Positions 18,466 to 27,030 of a stretch of 64,000 nt of DNA are shown in pieces. Both the position numbers and the translations under genes were made by a program. Position 1 is the stretch's first letter. Each line of letters opens with the position of its first letter. The DNA is from Humibacillus xanthopallidus (GTDB lineage: Bacteria; Actinomycetota; Actinomycetes; Actinomycetales; Dermatophilaceae), in the NCBI RefSeq assembly GCF_006716675.1, contig NZ_VFPM01000005.1, forward strand, positions 1-64,000. The letters run 5' to 3'. The notes below the pieces were generated by a model. It saw only the letters and a program-made list of their open reading frames with translations. It was not told the origin of the DNA and did no database searches.

Positions 18466-19922
18466 CCGGCCCCGCGAACTGCGCGACCCCCGCGAACTCC
18501 GACCCGTCCGTGCTCGTGCCCGGAGCCGTGCTCGGCGGACGCTACGTGCTCACCGCCCCCATCGCCGCGGGAGGCATGGGCGACGTCTGGCAGGCGACCG
18601 ACGAGGTGCTCGGCCGCGACGTCGCGGTCAAGGTCATGCGGGCCGACGGGGTCGATGACGACGCCTTCACCGCCCGGTTCCGCGACGAGGCCCGCAACGC
18701 CGCCGGCCTCCACCACCCCCACATCGCGTCGGTCTTCGACTACGGCGAGCAGGACGACCGGGCTTGGATCGTCATGGAGCTCGTGCCCGGCCACACCGTC
18801 TCCGACCTCATCCGCGAGCGCGGAGCCCTCCCGGCCGACGAGGTGCGCCGGATCGTCGGGCAGTCGGCGCTGGCTCTCGCGGCCGCCCACGCCGCCGGCG
18901 TCGTCCATCGCGACGTCAAGCCGTCCAACATCATCGTCACGCCCGACGGTCGGGCGAAGCTCACCGACTTCGGCATCTCGCGCGCCGACGACACGGCCGG
19001 CCACACGCTCGTCGGCGAGGTGCTCGGCACGCCCGACTACCTCAGCCCCGAACAAGCCCTCGGCCACGCCGCGACCGCCGCGAGCGACCTCTACGCGCTC
19101 GGCGTCGTCGCGCACGAGCTGATCACGGGCGCCAAGCCGTTCGACCGGGGCGCCCCGGTGGCCACGGCACGGGCGCACGTCACCGACGAGCCGCCGCCGC
19201 TGCCCGACTCCGTGCCCGCCGACCTGCGTGACCTCGTGGCCGCCTGCCTGCACAAGGACCCCGAGCAGCGGCCGGCTGACGCTCACACGGTCGGGCTGGA
19301 GCTGCTCGGCGTCCCCGCCTCCGACCCCTCCGGTATGCCGTCCGGCGCACTCGCCGCGACCGCAGCCCTCCCCGCCACGGCCGAGCCGACCACAACCATG
19401 GCTCCGTCAGCGGACGAGCGCACGGGAGCCATGGACTGGACGTGGGACGAGCCGGCACCGCCGGAGCTGGCACCGACCGCGACCCGGCGGCTGCCAACTC
19501 CTGTCGTCGCCGACGCGGCGAGCGGCGTTCCCGTGAGCCGGGCGGCACGGCATACGGCACCGGGACACACGGGAGTGCGACCCGGGCGCCCCGACCGGCG
19601 CAGGATCGCGTGGGTCGCCGCTGCGGCAGCCCTCGTCATCGGCGGCGGGGCCGTCGCTCTCGGCTCGGCCCTCGGTGGGAGCGAGCCGAGCGCGGCGCGG
19701 CCGGCGGCCTCGACGAGCCCGGCCCCTGCTCCGACGACACCGGCTCCGACCGGGTCGACGGCGAGCCCGACGAGCACCATCACGAGCATGACGACCACCA
19801 AGAGCTCGACCAAGGCAGCAGCGTCGCAGACGCCTGCGACGGTCGCACCCGTGCCGCCGCCTTCGGGGCAGAAGGCGGGCAACGGCAAGGGACACGGCAA
19901 GGGGAAGGGCAACGGCAGATGA
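18462..19922 (+). CDS. pknA: PknA-like transmembrane Ser/Thr protein kinase
   Basis: The 486-residue protein has a kinase domain (about 25-290) with IAAGGMGDVW, VAVKVM, VVHRDVKPSNIIV, DFGISRA and GTPDYLSPEQ. A Pro/Ala-rich juxtamembrane linker follows, then one membrane helix (about 390-412, VAAAAALVIGGGAVALGSAL). The short extracellular tail is rich in Ser/Thr/Pro and ends in Gly/Lys. There are no PASTA repeats, as expected for PknA. GTG 18462 overlaps the pbpA stop, and the TGA overlaps the pknB ATG. Confidence 0.92.
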   Translation: MTGPANCATPANSDPSVLVPGAVLGGRYVLTAPIAAGGMGDVWQATDEVLGRDVAVKVMRADGVDDDAFTARFRDEARNAAGLHHPHIASVFDYGEQDDRAWIVMELVPGHTVSDLIRERGALPADEVRRIVGQSALALAAAHAAGVVHRDVKPSNIIVTPDGRAKLTDFGISRADDTAGHTLVGEVLGTPDYLSPEQALGHAATAASDLYALGVVAHELITGAKPFDRGAPVATARAHVTDEPPPLPDSVPADLRDLVAACLHKDPEQRPADAHTVGLELLGVPASDPSGMPSGALAATAALPATAEPTTTMAPSADERTGAMDWTWDEPAPPELAPTATRRLPTPVVADAASGVPVSRAARHTAPGHTGVRPGRPDRRRIAWVAAAAALVIGGGAVALGSALGGSEPSAARPAASTSPAPAPTTPAPTGSTASPTSTITSMTTTKSSTKAAASQTPATVAPVPPPSGQKAGNGKGHGKGKGNGR

Positions 19923-21898
19923 GCCAAGACGAGACCGAGGCGCTGCAGGGTGGACCGGGCGGTCCCACCGACGTGGGGCCCGGCCGAGCACCCGCTCCGG
20001 CCGACGAGACGCCGCCGACCGACCGGCGCACCGACCCGCACCCCCCGAACGAGGCGACAGAGGCAATGGACGTGACCACCCCACCCCGCATCCTCGGCGG
20101 ACGCTACGAGGTCGGTGAGCTCATCGGCCGCGGCGGCATGGCCGACGTGCACCTCGGGCACGACAGCCGGCTCGGGCGGCAGGTGGCCATCAAGATCCTG
20201 CGGTCGGACCTTGCCCGCGACGCGAACTTCCTCATGCGCTTCCGGCGCGAGGCGCAGTCGGCGGCGGGCCTCAACCACCCGTCGATCGTCGCGATCTTCG
20301 ACTCCGGGGAGGACGAGTCGACCGTCCCCGGCCCGGGCGGCCACCCGACGACGCTGCCCTACATGGTCATGGAGTACGTCGACGGCGAGACCCTGCGCCA
20401 GCAGCTGTCACGGCGCCACCAGTTCGATCCGGGCGACGCGATCCGCGTGACCGAGAGCATCCTCGACGCCCTCGCCTACAGCCACCGCATGGGCATCGTG
20501 CACCGCGACATCAAGCCCGCCAACGTCATGGTGACCGCGACCGGCGCCATCAAGGTGATGGACTTCGGCATCGCGCGCGCCATCGCCGACACCGCCGCGA
20601 CGATGACCCAGACCCAGTCGGTCGTCGGCACCGCGCAGTACCTCTCGCCGGAGCAGGCGCAGGGCCAGACCGTCGACGCGCGCTCCGACCTCTACTCGAC
20701 CGGGTGCCTGCTCTTCGAGCTGCTCGCCGGCCGTCCGCCCTTCGTCGGCGACTCGCCCGTCGCGATCGCCTACCAGCACGTCGGCGAGCTGCCGCAGCCC
20801 CCGAGCGTGTGGAACCACGAGGTCGGCGGCGACCTCGACGCCGTGACGCTGCACGCCCTCGAGAAGGACCGCGAGGTGCGCTACCAGGACGCCTCCGCCT
20901 TCCGTGTCGACCTCGAGAACGTTCGCCTCGGCCGCCCCATCAGCGCCGCGGCCCTCGCGACCGGCGCGGCCGTCGGGGCAGCGGCAACCCAGACGCTGCC
21001 CTCGGCGTATGCCGTCGCGGGCACCCCGACCGCGGTGCAGCCCGCGCTCGGCGGTGGCGCCCTGCCGCCCGTCGGCCGCGACGAGGACGAGGAGCGGTCG
21101 GGCAGCGGCAGGCGCACGGCCGTCATCGTCGTGCTCGCGCTGCTCGTGCTCGGCCTCATCGGCTGGGGTGCGGCGACGTGGTTCGGCAACCAGACCCCCG
21201 AGGTCGTCAAGGTGGCCGTGCCACGCATCACCGGCATGGACGAGGAGACAGCGCTCAACACCCTGAAAACGGCGAACCTCCAGGGCCAGAAGTCGACCGC
21301 TGCCAGCACGACCGTGGCCGAGGGCGATGTCATCTCCCAGGACCCGGTCGCGGGCACCCAGGTCGCCGAGAACTCCACGATCCGCTTCGTCGTGTCACGA
21401 GGTCCTGACAACGGGTCCGTGCCCGACGTCACCGGCTTCGACAAGAACGAGGCCCAGAAGGCGCTGGAGGATGCGGGCTTCACGGTCTCGGACTTCGTCG
21501 AGGAGAACACTCCCGACCAGCCCAAGGACAAGGTGACGAAGACCGACCCGCCGGCGAACGCGCAGGTGGCTCAGGGCTCTTCGATCAAGGTCTACTACGC
21601 CACCGGCAACGTGCAGGTGCCGCAGGGGCTCGTCGGCCGCGACTGGGCGATCGCCGCCTCCACGCTCAACGACGCCGGGGTCAACCCGGTGCGCGAGGAC
21701 GTCGAGTCCGACAAGACGCCGGGCACCGTCCTCGAGGTGGCCCGCGAGGGCGCGGTCGTCAAGGCCGGCACCGACATCAAGGTCAAGGTCGCCAAGGCCA
21801 AGGCCACCCCGATCCCGACGGTGACCGTCACGGCGCCCCCGCCCACGACCGACACGCCGACCGGCACGCCGACGGACACCGCGACGACGGCACCCTGA
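19919..21898 (+). CDS. pknB: PknB, PASTA-domain Ser/Thr protein kinase
   Basis: The 659-residue receptor kinase has a kinase domain (about 60-325: LIGRGGMADVHLG, VAIKIL, VHRDIKPANVMV, DFGIARA, activation loop QTQSVVGTAQYLSPEQ). A linker and a membrane helix follow (about 402-424), then three PASTA domains (about 430-500, 500-567, 568-632) and a Thr/Pro tail. PASTA domains sense muropeptides or lipid II. The first ATG (19919) adds about 50 polar residues before the usual kinase start. An internal ATG at 20066 (MDVTTPPRILGG) would give the family-typical length; the overlap ATGA with pknA favours 19919. Confidence 0.93.
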   Translation: MSQDETEALQGGPGGPTDVGPGRAPAPADETPPTDRRTDPHPPNEATEAMDVTTPPRILGGRYEVGELIGRGGMADVHLGHDSRLGRQVAIKILRSDLARDANFLMRFRREAQSAAGLNHPSIVAIFDSGEDESTVPGPGGHPTTLPYMVMEYVDGETLRQQLSRRHQFDPGDAIRVTESILDALAYSHRMGIVHRDIKPANVMVTATGAIKVMDFGIARAIADTAATMTQTQSVVGTAQYLSPEQAQGQTVDARSDLYSTGCLLFELLAGRPPFVGDSPVAIAYQHVGELPQPPSVWNHEVGGDLDAVTLHALEKDREVRYQDASAFRVDLENVRLGRPISAAALATGAAVGAAATQTLPSAYAVAGTPTAVQPALGGGALPPVGRDEDEERSGSGRRTAVIVVLALLVLGLIGWGAATWFGNQTPEVVKVAVPRITGMDEETALNTLKTANLQGQKSTAASTTVAEGDVISQDPVAGTQVAENSTIRFVVSRGPDNGSVPDVTGFDKNEAQKALEDAGFTVSDFVEENTPDQPKDKVTKTDPPANAQVAQGSSIKVYYATGNVQVPQGLVGRDWAIAASTLNDAGVNPVREDVESDKTPGTVLEVAREGAVVKAGTDIKVKVAKAKATPIPTVTVTAPPPTTDTPTGTPTDTATTAP

Positions 21899-21922
21899 CC
21901 CCGGCACCCTGACCCCGGCGCC

Positions 21923-21988
21923 AGCCGCACACCTCAGGGCCACGCACACCTCGTACGCGGTGCGCGCCCGGCCCGAAGGTGTGCGGCT
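21923..21988. terminator. inverted repeat between convergent pknB and SRPBCC genes
   Basis: Perfect 12-bp arms (21923-21934 AGCCGCACACCT and 21977-21988) enclose a 42-base loop that is itself GC-rich. The repeat sits 25 bases past the pknB stop and 51 bases from the converging gene's stop, the right place for a bidirectional terminator. A short direct repeat (CACCCTGACCCCGG, starting near 21890) precedes it. Confidence 0.6.
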
Positions 21989-22038
21989 GACCTCCTAGTG
22001 GGCGGGTGCCACCGGTCAGGGGTCCGTGCTGACGGGCG

Positions 22039-22485
22039 TCAGGTCTCGATCGCCTTCTTGAGGTTGGCGAGCATGAGGTCGAGGTCGCTGTCGCCGTTCC
22101 AGCCGAACCGGTCCATGACCTCACCGACGATCGGGACCTTGCTGTCCCAGCCGAACGACCCGGTCAGCATCGTGCCGGTCTCATCGGGCGCGAACGTGAA
22201 GCTCCACACCCCGCCGGTGTTGGCCTTGTCGACGATGCGCTCGTTGGGGACGTACTCCTCGCGGGTCAGGGTCCACTCCATGTGGAAGACGAGGAACATC
22301 CGCCCCATCAGCCTGGCGGTCGTGCCGACTCCCTCCGGCGTCATGTGCACGTCCACGATCGCCATGTGGCGGCGCCACTCCTCGTCGAACGCCTCGAAGA
22401 AGTGGTGCGGGTCCTTGACGTAGTCGAAGACCTTCTCCACCGGGGCGTCGACGTGCGTGCTCCTCGTGTGCAGCTCCTTGGTCAT
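22039..22485 (-). CDS. SRPBCC (START-like) family protein
   Basis: The 148-residue protein has the SRPBCC ligand-binding fold pattern. A strand-helix start (TRSTHVDAPVEKVFDYVKDP) precedes several amphipathic strands (VGTTARLMGRMF, GVWSFTFAPDETGTMLTGSF), with a final long helix (LDLMLANLKKAIE). Such proteins bind hydrophobic ligands; no ligand can be inferred. In mycobacteria an SRPBCC protein is encoded beside an MT0933-type antitoxin homologue. Here the only such homologue is 4 kb away (26505), so a link is speculative. ATG 22485 chosen; upstream in-frame codons add a non-conserved stretch. Confidence 0.75.
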   Translation of the reverse strand: MTKELHTRSTHVDAPVEKVFDYVKDPHHFFEAFDEEWRRHMAIVDVHMTPEGVGTTARLMGRMFLVFHMEWTLTREEYVPNERIVDKANTGGVWSFTFAPDETGTMLTGSFGWDSKVPIVGEVMDRFGWNGDSDLDLMLANLKKAIET

Positions 22486-22646
22486 CGCGGTCAGATCCTT
22501 CCGTCCGACGCCCACCCGGACGCTGCTTGCGCCCCATCGCCCCGGGACGATCACCGCCCGCAGGCTCCCTCACTTCGAACGTAACCCGGGCTGCTGCACC
22601 CGCAAGGGCCGGAGGTCCCCGGACTCCGCCACGGGCGGGTTCCGGG

Positions 22647-23276
22647 TCAGACGGCGGCGGTGACGAGGGGGCTGAGTCCCTCGGAGCGCGCCACGGCTCC
22701 GGTGTCGCCACACATGGCGAGGAAGTTCGCGAGCATGCGGTGGCCGCCCTCGGTGAGGACGCTCTCGGGGTGGAACTGCACGCCGTGCAGGGGCAGGTCG
22801 CGGTGGCGCACCGCCATGACGAGGCCCGAGTCGGTGTGGCCCGTCGCCACGAGCTCGTCGGGCAGGGTCGAGGGGTCGATCGTCAGCGAGTGGTAGCGCG
22901 TCGCCGTGAAGGGGTCGGGGAGCCCCTCGAGGACGCCCATGCCGTCGTGGTGCACGAGCGAGGTCTTGCCGTGGAGCAGCTCGGGCGCGCGGTCGACCGT
23001 GGCGCCGCAGACGACGCCGAGCGCCTGGTGGCCGAGGCACACGCCGAACATCGGCTTCGCGAGCCGGGCGCACTCCTCGATGATCGCCATCGAGACCCCC
23101 GCCTCCTCGGGCGTGCCGGGGCCGGGCGAGACGACGACGCCGTCGTATGCCGCCGCCTCCTCGGGTGCCACCGCGTCGTTGCGCACGACGGTGCACTCGG
23201 CGCCGAGCTGCTCGAGGTAGCCGACGATCGTGTAGACGAAGCTGTCGTAGTTGTCGACGACCAGGATGCGGGTCAT
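22647..23276 (-). CDS. pabA: aminodeoxychorismate/anthranilate synthase component II (glutamine amidotransferase)
   Basis: The 209-residue class I glutamine amidotransferase starts ILVVDNYDSFVY. It has the oxyanion block VVSPGPGTPEEAG, the nucleophile region GVCLGHQALG (Cys), and the His/Glu pair in VQFHPESVLTEGG. It supplies ammonia from glutamine to chorismate for folate (PabA) or tryptophan (TrpG); one protein often serves both. No pabB or trpE is adjacent. The position between pknB and DUF881/crgA is standard for actinobacteria, where the gene is usually named pabA or trpG. Confidence 0.9.
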   Translation of the reverse strand: MTRILVVDNYDSFVYTIVGYLEQLGAECTVVRNDAVAPEEAAAYDGVVVSPGPGTPEEAGVSMAIIEECARLAKPMFGVCLGHQALGVVCGATVDRAPELLHGKTSLVHHDGMGVLEGLPDPFTATRYHSLTIDPSTLPDELVATGHTDSGLVMAVRHRDLPLHGVQFHPESVLTEGGHRMLANFLAMCGDTGAVARSEGLSPLVTAAV

Positions 23277-23283
23277 CTGGCTC

Positions 23284-24096
23284 TCACTCGAGGGGGGTGG
23301 CGAACTGGAAGTCGACCGAGCCGGAGTAGGCCGGGAACTCGACCGTGCCCAGCGACTTCTGCGACCAGCCGAGGCCGACGGCGTCGACGTACTGCTTGTA
23401 GATGCCGACGGCGGTGTCGCCGTCGAGGCCGCGCTGCATGCGCTCGACGTCGCCGATGGCCGTGATGCGATAGGGCGGGGCATAGACCCGGCCCTGGAGG
23501 ATGAGGGTGTTGCCCACGCAGCGCACGGCGCTCGTCGAGATGACGCGCTGGTCCTGGATCATCATCGCCTCGGCGCCCGAGGCCCACAGGGCGTTGACGA
23601 CGGCCTGCACGTCCTGCTGGTGCACGACGATGTCGTCGGCCGTGAAGCCGTCGGGCAGGGAGTCGACGGTGCGGTGGGCGTCGTCGAGGGTGACCTCGAT
23701 GGCGCTGCCTCGCACCTTCGTCGTCGCGGCGGTCTCGGCGAGCGCATCGGCGCGCTCGCCCAGACTCGCGAGACGCTGGTCCGAGGGTGCGCTCGTCTTG
23801 GACAGGGTGTCGACCTCGGCGCGCAGGGCGTCGAGCTGGGCGGCCTTGGCCGACACCTTCGCGTCACCGTCCATGATGAGCTGGGGCAGGTCGCGGTCGG
23901 CGCGCAGGTCACTGCCCTGGGCCGCCTGGAAGCTCATCGCGAACATCAGGCCCGCCGCAGCGGTGACGACGGGCACGACGAGCCGCCAGGTCAGGCGCGG
24001 GCGTGACGCAGCGGCCGTGGGCGGTGTCTGCTGCCCCTCGGCCGGCTCGTCCGTCTGCGGCTCCGGGGAGTCGACAGGCGGGGTGGCGCTCGTCAT
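23284..24096 (-). CDS. DUF881 family membrane-anchored protein
   Basis: The 270-residue protein has a Pro-rich cytoplasmic N-terminus and one membrane helix (about 38-58, LVVPVVTAAAGLMFAMSFQA). A coiled-coil-like segment follows (about 80-125), then the DUF881 domain. Its typical blocks are GSAIEVTLDDA, VHQQDVQAVVNALWASGAEAM, CVGNTLILQG and PPYRITAIGD. DUF881 proteins sit near division genes in actinobacteria and Firmicutes, but their job is unknown. The stop lies 7 bases from the pabA start, so the two are co-transcribed. It is divergent from crgA. Confidence 0.88.
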   Translation of the reverse strand: MTSATPPVDSPEPQTDEPAEGQQTPPTAAASRPRLTWRLVVPVVTAAAGLMFAMSFQAAQGSDLRADRDLPQLIMDGDAKVSAKAAQLDALRAEVDTLSKTSAPSDQRLASLGERADALAETAATTKVRGSAIEVTLDDAHRTVDSLPDGFTADDIVVHQQDVQAVVNALWASGAEAMMIQDQRVISTSAVRCVGNTLILQGRVYAPPYRITAIGDVERMQRGLDGDTAVGIYKQYVDAVGLGWSQKSLGTVEFPAYSGSVDFQFATPLE

Positions 24097-24249
24097 CGTG
24101 GTCCTCGCTCGGCGCGGGCCCTCCGCGCCGACACCATTGTGCCTCGTGCGCCTGCCCCGAGGCGTCGCGAGGTCACCGCGTCCGCTGGCCGGCCACGGTC
24201 GGCATCGCCATTGGTTACCCTTGGCTCACCTCACAGCAAGGAGAGAGCA

Positions 24250-24501
24250 GTGCCCGAGTCGAAGGGTCGAGACCACAAGTCGACCACCTACACCCCGCCG
24301 CCCCGCAGCAAGGCGACCGAGCCCAACCCGACCTGGTGGGCACCGGTGTTCATCACCCTGCTCGTGCTCGGACTGCTGTGGATCGTCGTCTACTACGTGA
24401 CGGCCTACAAGTACCCCATCGAGGCGATCGGCGTCTGGAACCTCGGCATCGGCTTCGCCCTGCTCATGGGCGGCTTCATCATGACGATGCGCTGGCGCTG
24501 A
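24250..24501 (+). CDS. crgA: CrgA, cell-division inhibitor/septum protein
   Basis: The 83-residue protein has a polar start (PESKGRDHKSTTYTPPP) and then two membrane helices (TWWAPVFITLLVLGLLWIVVYY and GVWNLGIGFALLMGGFIM), ending TMRWR. This is the CrgA/DUF1049-like layout. CrgA recruits or regulates FtsZ, FtsI and FtsQ in actinobacteria. GTG 24250 follows AAGGAGAG. It is upstream of the DnaA-box cluster at 24558-24672. Confidence 0.93.
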   Translation: MPESKGRDHKSTTYTPPPRSKATEPNPTWWAPVFITLLVLGLLWIVVYYVTAYKYPIEAIGVWNLGIGFALLMGGFIMTMRWR

Positions 24502-24557
24502 CCCCACGATGCACGGCCGGGACGGCCTGCGCGGGCTGAGGGAACCGGTCCGGACCC

Positions 24558-24672
24558 TCGTCCACACCGGTCCACACCCTGATCGACAGGTTATCCACAA
24601 GGTTTTCCCCACCCTGTGCATGAATGACACGGCTGTAACTACGTCCACAGCGTTGTCCACAGCGGTGGACAA
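24558..24672. promoter_or_regulatory. cluster of DnaA boxes outside oriC
   Basis: Seven DnaA-box-like nonamers fall within 115 bases. They are TCGTCCACA (24558), CGGTCCACA (24568), the perfect TTATCCACA (24591), TTTTCCCCA (24603), ACGTCCACA (24641), TTGTCCACA (24653) and, on the other strand, TTGTCCACC (24664-24672). No gene occupies 24502-24806. The site is about 34 kb from oriC. Such clusters titrate or reactivate DnaA in other bacteria; which applies here is inference. Confidence 0.8.
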
Positions 24673-24719
24673 CCAGAAGCGGACCCCCAGCCCTCCCAGA
24701 CCCGCCCGCACACGCAGAA

Positions 24720-24750
24720 CGGCCGAGCACATCGACGATGTGCTCGGCCG
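24720..24750. terminator. perfect hairpin 3' of the rhomboid gene
   Basis: A 31-base palindrome with 15-bp perfect arms around a central A (arms begin CGGCCGAGCACATCG). It lies 56 bases beyond the rhomboid stop and 218 bases beyond crgA. It probably ends transcription from the rhomboid side and shields the DnaA-box cluster from read-through. Confidence 0.75.
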
Positions 24751-24806
24751 CTGCCGTCCGGTCACCGGCCAGCACGTGCCAGCGGTGGCCGCCAGATGGA
24801 AGCGCC

Positions 24807-25820
24807 TCAGCTGAAGGTGCTCGAGTCGATCATGCGGATGACATCGGGAATGCTGAGGTACTTCACGACGGTGACGGCGACGAGCACGACGGCGATGCCG
24901 CCGAGGGCCGCCCAGACGAGCTGCGGCCGGCGCCCCCGGAACGCCACGACGACCCCCGCGCACGCGAGGCCGACGACGAAGCCCCCGAGGTGCGCCTGCC
25001 AGGAGATGTTGGGGTACAGGAAGCCGAACGCCGCGTTGATCGCGATGACGACATACATCGCCGCCGAGGAGCGACCGAGGTGGCGGTTGAGGATGAGCAG
25101 GGCTCCGAAAAGGCCGAAGATGGCCCCCGACGCCCCGACGACCGGCGTCAGCCAGGCCTCGTCGATGCCCGTGTTGAGGCCGACGATCGTCGGAGATCCC
25201 GCGAGGAGGACGACGGCCACCTGGCCGCCGATGCCGCTGAGGAGGTAGATCGCGGCGAACCGGGCCCGACCGAGCATCGGCTCGAGGTACTGCCCCAGCG
25301 ACCACAGCGCGAACATGTTGAGCAGGATGTGGAAGACGGTGTACGGCGAGTGCAGAAAGGCCGCGGTGACGAAGCGCCATGGCTCGGTCCAGCCGAGAGC
25401 CGGCACGAAGGAGAAGCGGTCGGTGATGGTGGGGGCGACGCGCTGGAGCAGGTAGACGACAGCACACAGGCCGATGATCGTCAGGGTGACGACCGGTCGG
25501 CCGTCGGTCGCACGCCCCCCGAAGACGGTGCGGGCCGTCGGGCTCGTGCGAGCGGCCTCCCGGACACAGTCCACGCACTGGATGCCGACAGCGGCGGGTC
25601 GCTGGCACTCGGGGCACGTCGGGCGACCGCAGCGCTGACACCGCACGTAGGACTCGCGGTCGGGGTGGCGCGGGCAGACAGGCGGCACGACAGGGGGGTT
25701 CACCGGGCCGGTGCCCACCGGGGGTTGGCCACCGGGGCCCCAGTTCCCCCCGGATCCACCGATTCCACTGTTGGACAAAGGAATCCCTGCCGTCTCGTCT
25801 GTCTCGTGAGGCCCGGCCAT
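24807..25820 (-). CDS. rhomboid family intramembrane serine protease with N-terminal zinc finger
   Basis: The 337-residue protein opens with a Gly/Pro-rich stretch. A Cys-rich B-box-like zinc site follows (CPRHPDRESYVRCQRCGRPTC...CPECQRPA...CVDC, residues about 49-85). The rhomboid core comes next, with six or seven membrane helices: HILLNMFALWSLG, the catalytic Ser in VGASGAIFGLFG, and the catalytic His in SWQAHLGGFVVG. It cleaves membrane proteins within the bilayer. Gene order cyclophilin-rhomboid-crgA is conserved in actinobacteria. Translation from ATG 25820; the cyclophilin gene ends 33 bases upstream. Confidence 0.92.
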   Translation of the reverse strand: MAGPHETDETAGIPLSNSGIGGSGGNWGPGGQPPVGTGPVNPPVVPPVCPRHPDRESYVRCQRCGRPTCPECQRPAAVGIQCVDCVREAARTSPTARTVFGGRATDGRPVVTLTIIGLCAVVYLLQRVAPTITDRFSFVPALGWTEPWRFVTAAFLHSPYTVFHILLNMFALWSLGQYLEPMLGRARFAAIYLLSGIGGQVAVVLLAGSPTIVGLNTGIDEAWLTPVVGASGAIFGLFGALLILNRHLGRSSAAMYVVIAINAAFGFLYPNISWQAHLGGFVVGLACAGVVVAFRGRRPQLVWAALGGIAVVLVAVTVVKYLSIPDVIRMIDSSTFS

Positions 25821-25853
25821 CGGCCGGGCCTCAGGGTCGTGCGGGTGGGTTGC

Positions 25854-26372
25854 TCAGTCCTCGATGGTGACCGAGTTGATGATGACGTCCTCGCGCGGCT
25901 TGTCGTTCGGGCCGGTCGCCACGGCGCCGATCTTGTCGACGACCTCGCGCGACGCACCGTCGGCGACCTCACCGAAGATCGTGTGCTTGCCCTGCAGCCA
26001 CGTCGTGGGCGCGGTCGTGATGAAGAACTGGGAGCCGTTGGTGCCCTTGCCCATGCGCTTGCCGGCGTTGGCCATGGCGAGCATGTAGGGCTTCGTGAAG
26101 TCCTTGTCGGGGCTGATCTCGTCGTCGAACGTGTAGCCCGGGCCACCGAAGCCCTGACCGACGGGGCAGCCGCCCTGGATCATGAAGTTGGGGATGATGC
26201 GGTGGAAGATGAGCCCGTCGTAGAACGGCGTGGGCGAGGTGCGGCCCGCATCGTCCTTGTAGTCCTTCTCACCCTTGGCGAGGCCGACGAAGTTCTCGAC
26301 GGTCTTGGGCGCTTGGTGCGGAAAGAGCTCGAGGACGATGTCTCCGTGGTTCGTGTGCAACGTTGCCTTCAT
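25854..26372 (-). CDS. cyclophilin-type peptidyl-prolyl cis-trans isomerase
   Basis: The 172-residue cytosolic cyclophilin catalyses cis-trans isomerisation of X-Pro bonds. Core motifs are visible: VENFVGLAKG, the catalytic FHRIIPNFMIQGG, NGSQFFIT and HTIFGEV. It has no signal peptide. ATG 26372 gives the standard MKATLHTNHGDI start. The location left of the gyrase block and beside rhomboid matches the ppiA gene of other actinobacteria; the symbol is left blank because several paralogues exist. Confidence 0.93.
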   Translation of the reverse strand: MKATLHTNHGDIVLELFPHQAPKTVENFVGLAKGEKDYKDDAGRTSPTPFYDGLIFHRIIPNFMIQGGCPVGQGFGGPGYTFDDEISPDKDFTKPYMLAMANAGKRMGKGTNGSQFFITTAPTTWLQGKHTIFGEVADGASREVVDKIGAVATGPNDKPREDVIINSVTIED

Positions 26373-26504
26373 GGGCCAATCCTTGCACGACGCGCAGGTA
26401 TGCCGTCCGGTCGGGCACGTGCGCGCCAGGCGGGTCGTTGCCCAGAGACAACTGCACGACACCAGAAGCACACGACACGAGACCGAACAGACGAGAGGAC
26501 CCTG

Positions 26505-26936
26505 ATGTCGTTCCTGGACAAGCTGAAGAAGAAGGCCGAGGAGCTCGAGCTCGACAAGAAGGCCAAGGAGCTGCAGGAGGCGGCAACCGCCGCTGCCAAG
26601 CAGACCCGCGAGAAGGCGGGGGACGTGACCGCCCAGCACCGCGAGAAGATCGACGGCTTCGTCGAGAAGGCCGCGACGACCGTCGACACCAAGACCGAGG
26701 GGAAGTACGCCGACAAGGTTGCCAAGGCCAAGGAGGCCGTCGGCAAGGGAGTCGACAAGGTCGCGGAGGGCTCGCCGAGCAACCCGCAGACCACGTCAAC
26801 CCCGCCTCCTGCGGGATCGCCTGCAGCAGAGCCGGATTCGCCCGGAGCCAGCACCTTCCCCCTCGACCCGGACGCTCCGCGCCCGCCGACGGCCGGGGGG
26901 CCGGGCGCGACCCCGCCACCGCCTCACGGACTGTGA
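26505..26936 (+). CDS. MT0933-type antitoxin-like protein
   Basis: The 143-residue protein begins SFLDKLKKKAEELELDKKAKEL, a Lys/Glu/Ala helix, and contains GKYADKVAKAKEAVGKGVDK. Both fit the MT0933_antitox family of short actinobacterial proteins. The last 50 residues are Pro/Ser/Gly-rich and probably disordered. The 'antitoxin' label comes from a mycobacterial pair in which the partner is an SRPBCC-type protein; no toxin is adjacent here. A structural or stress role is equally possible. The ATG at 26505 follows AGAGGA. Confidence 0.7.
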   Translation: MSFLDKLKKKAEELELDKKAKELQEAATAAAKQTREKAGDVTAQHREKIDGFVEKAATTVDTKTEGKYADKVAKAKEAVGKGVDKVAEGSPSNPQTTSTPPPAGSPAAEPDSPGASTFPLDPDAPRPPTAGGPGATPPPPHGL

Positions 26937-27030
26937 TCTGCGCCGCGACGACACGGCATACGCCAAGGGCGGTGTGTCGCGTGGCGGATGTTGGCAGGAT
27001 GGGTAAGGACGGTTGGACCTAGGAGGACGC

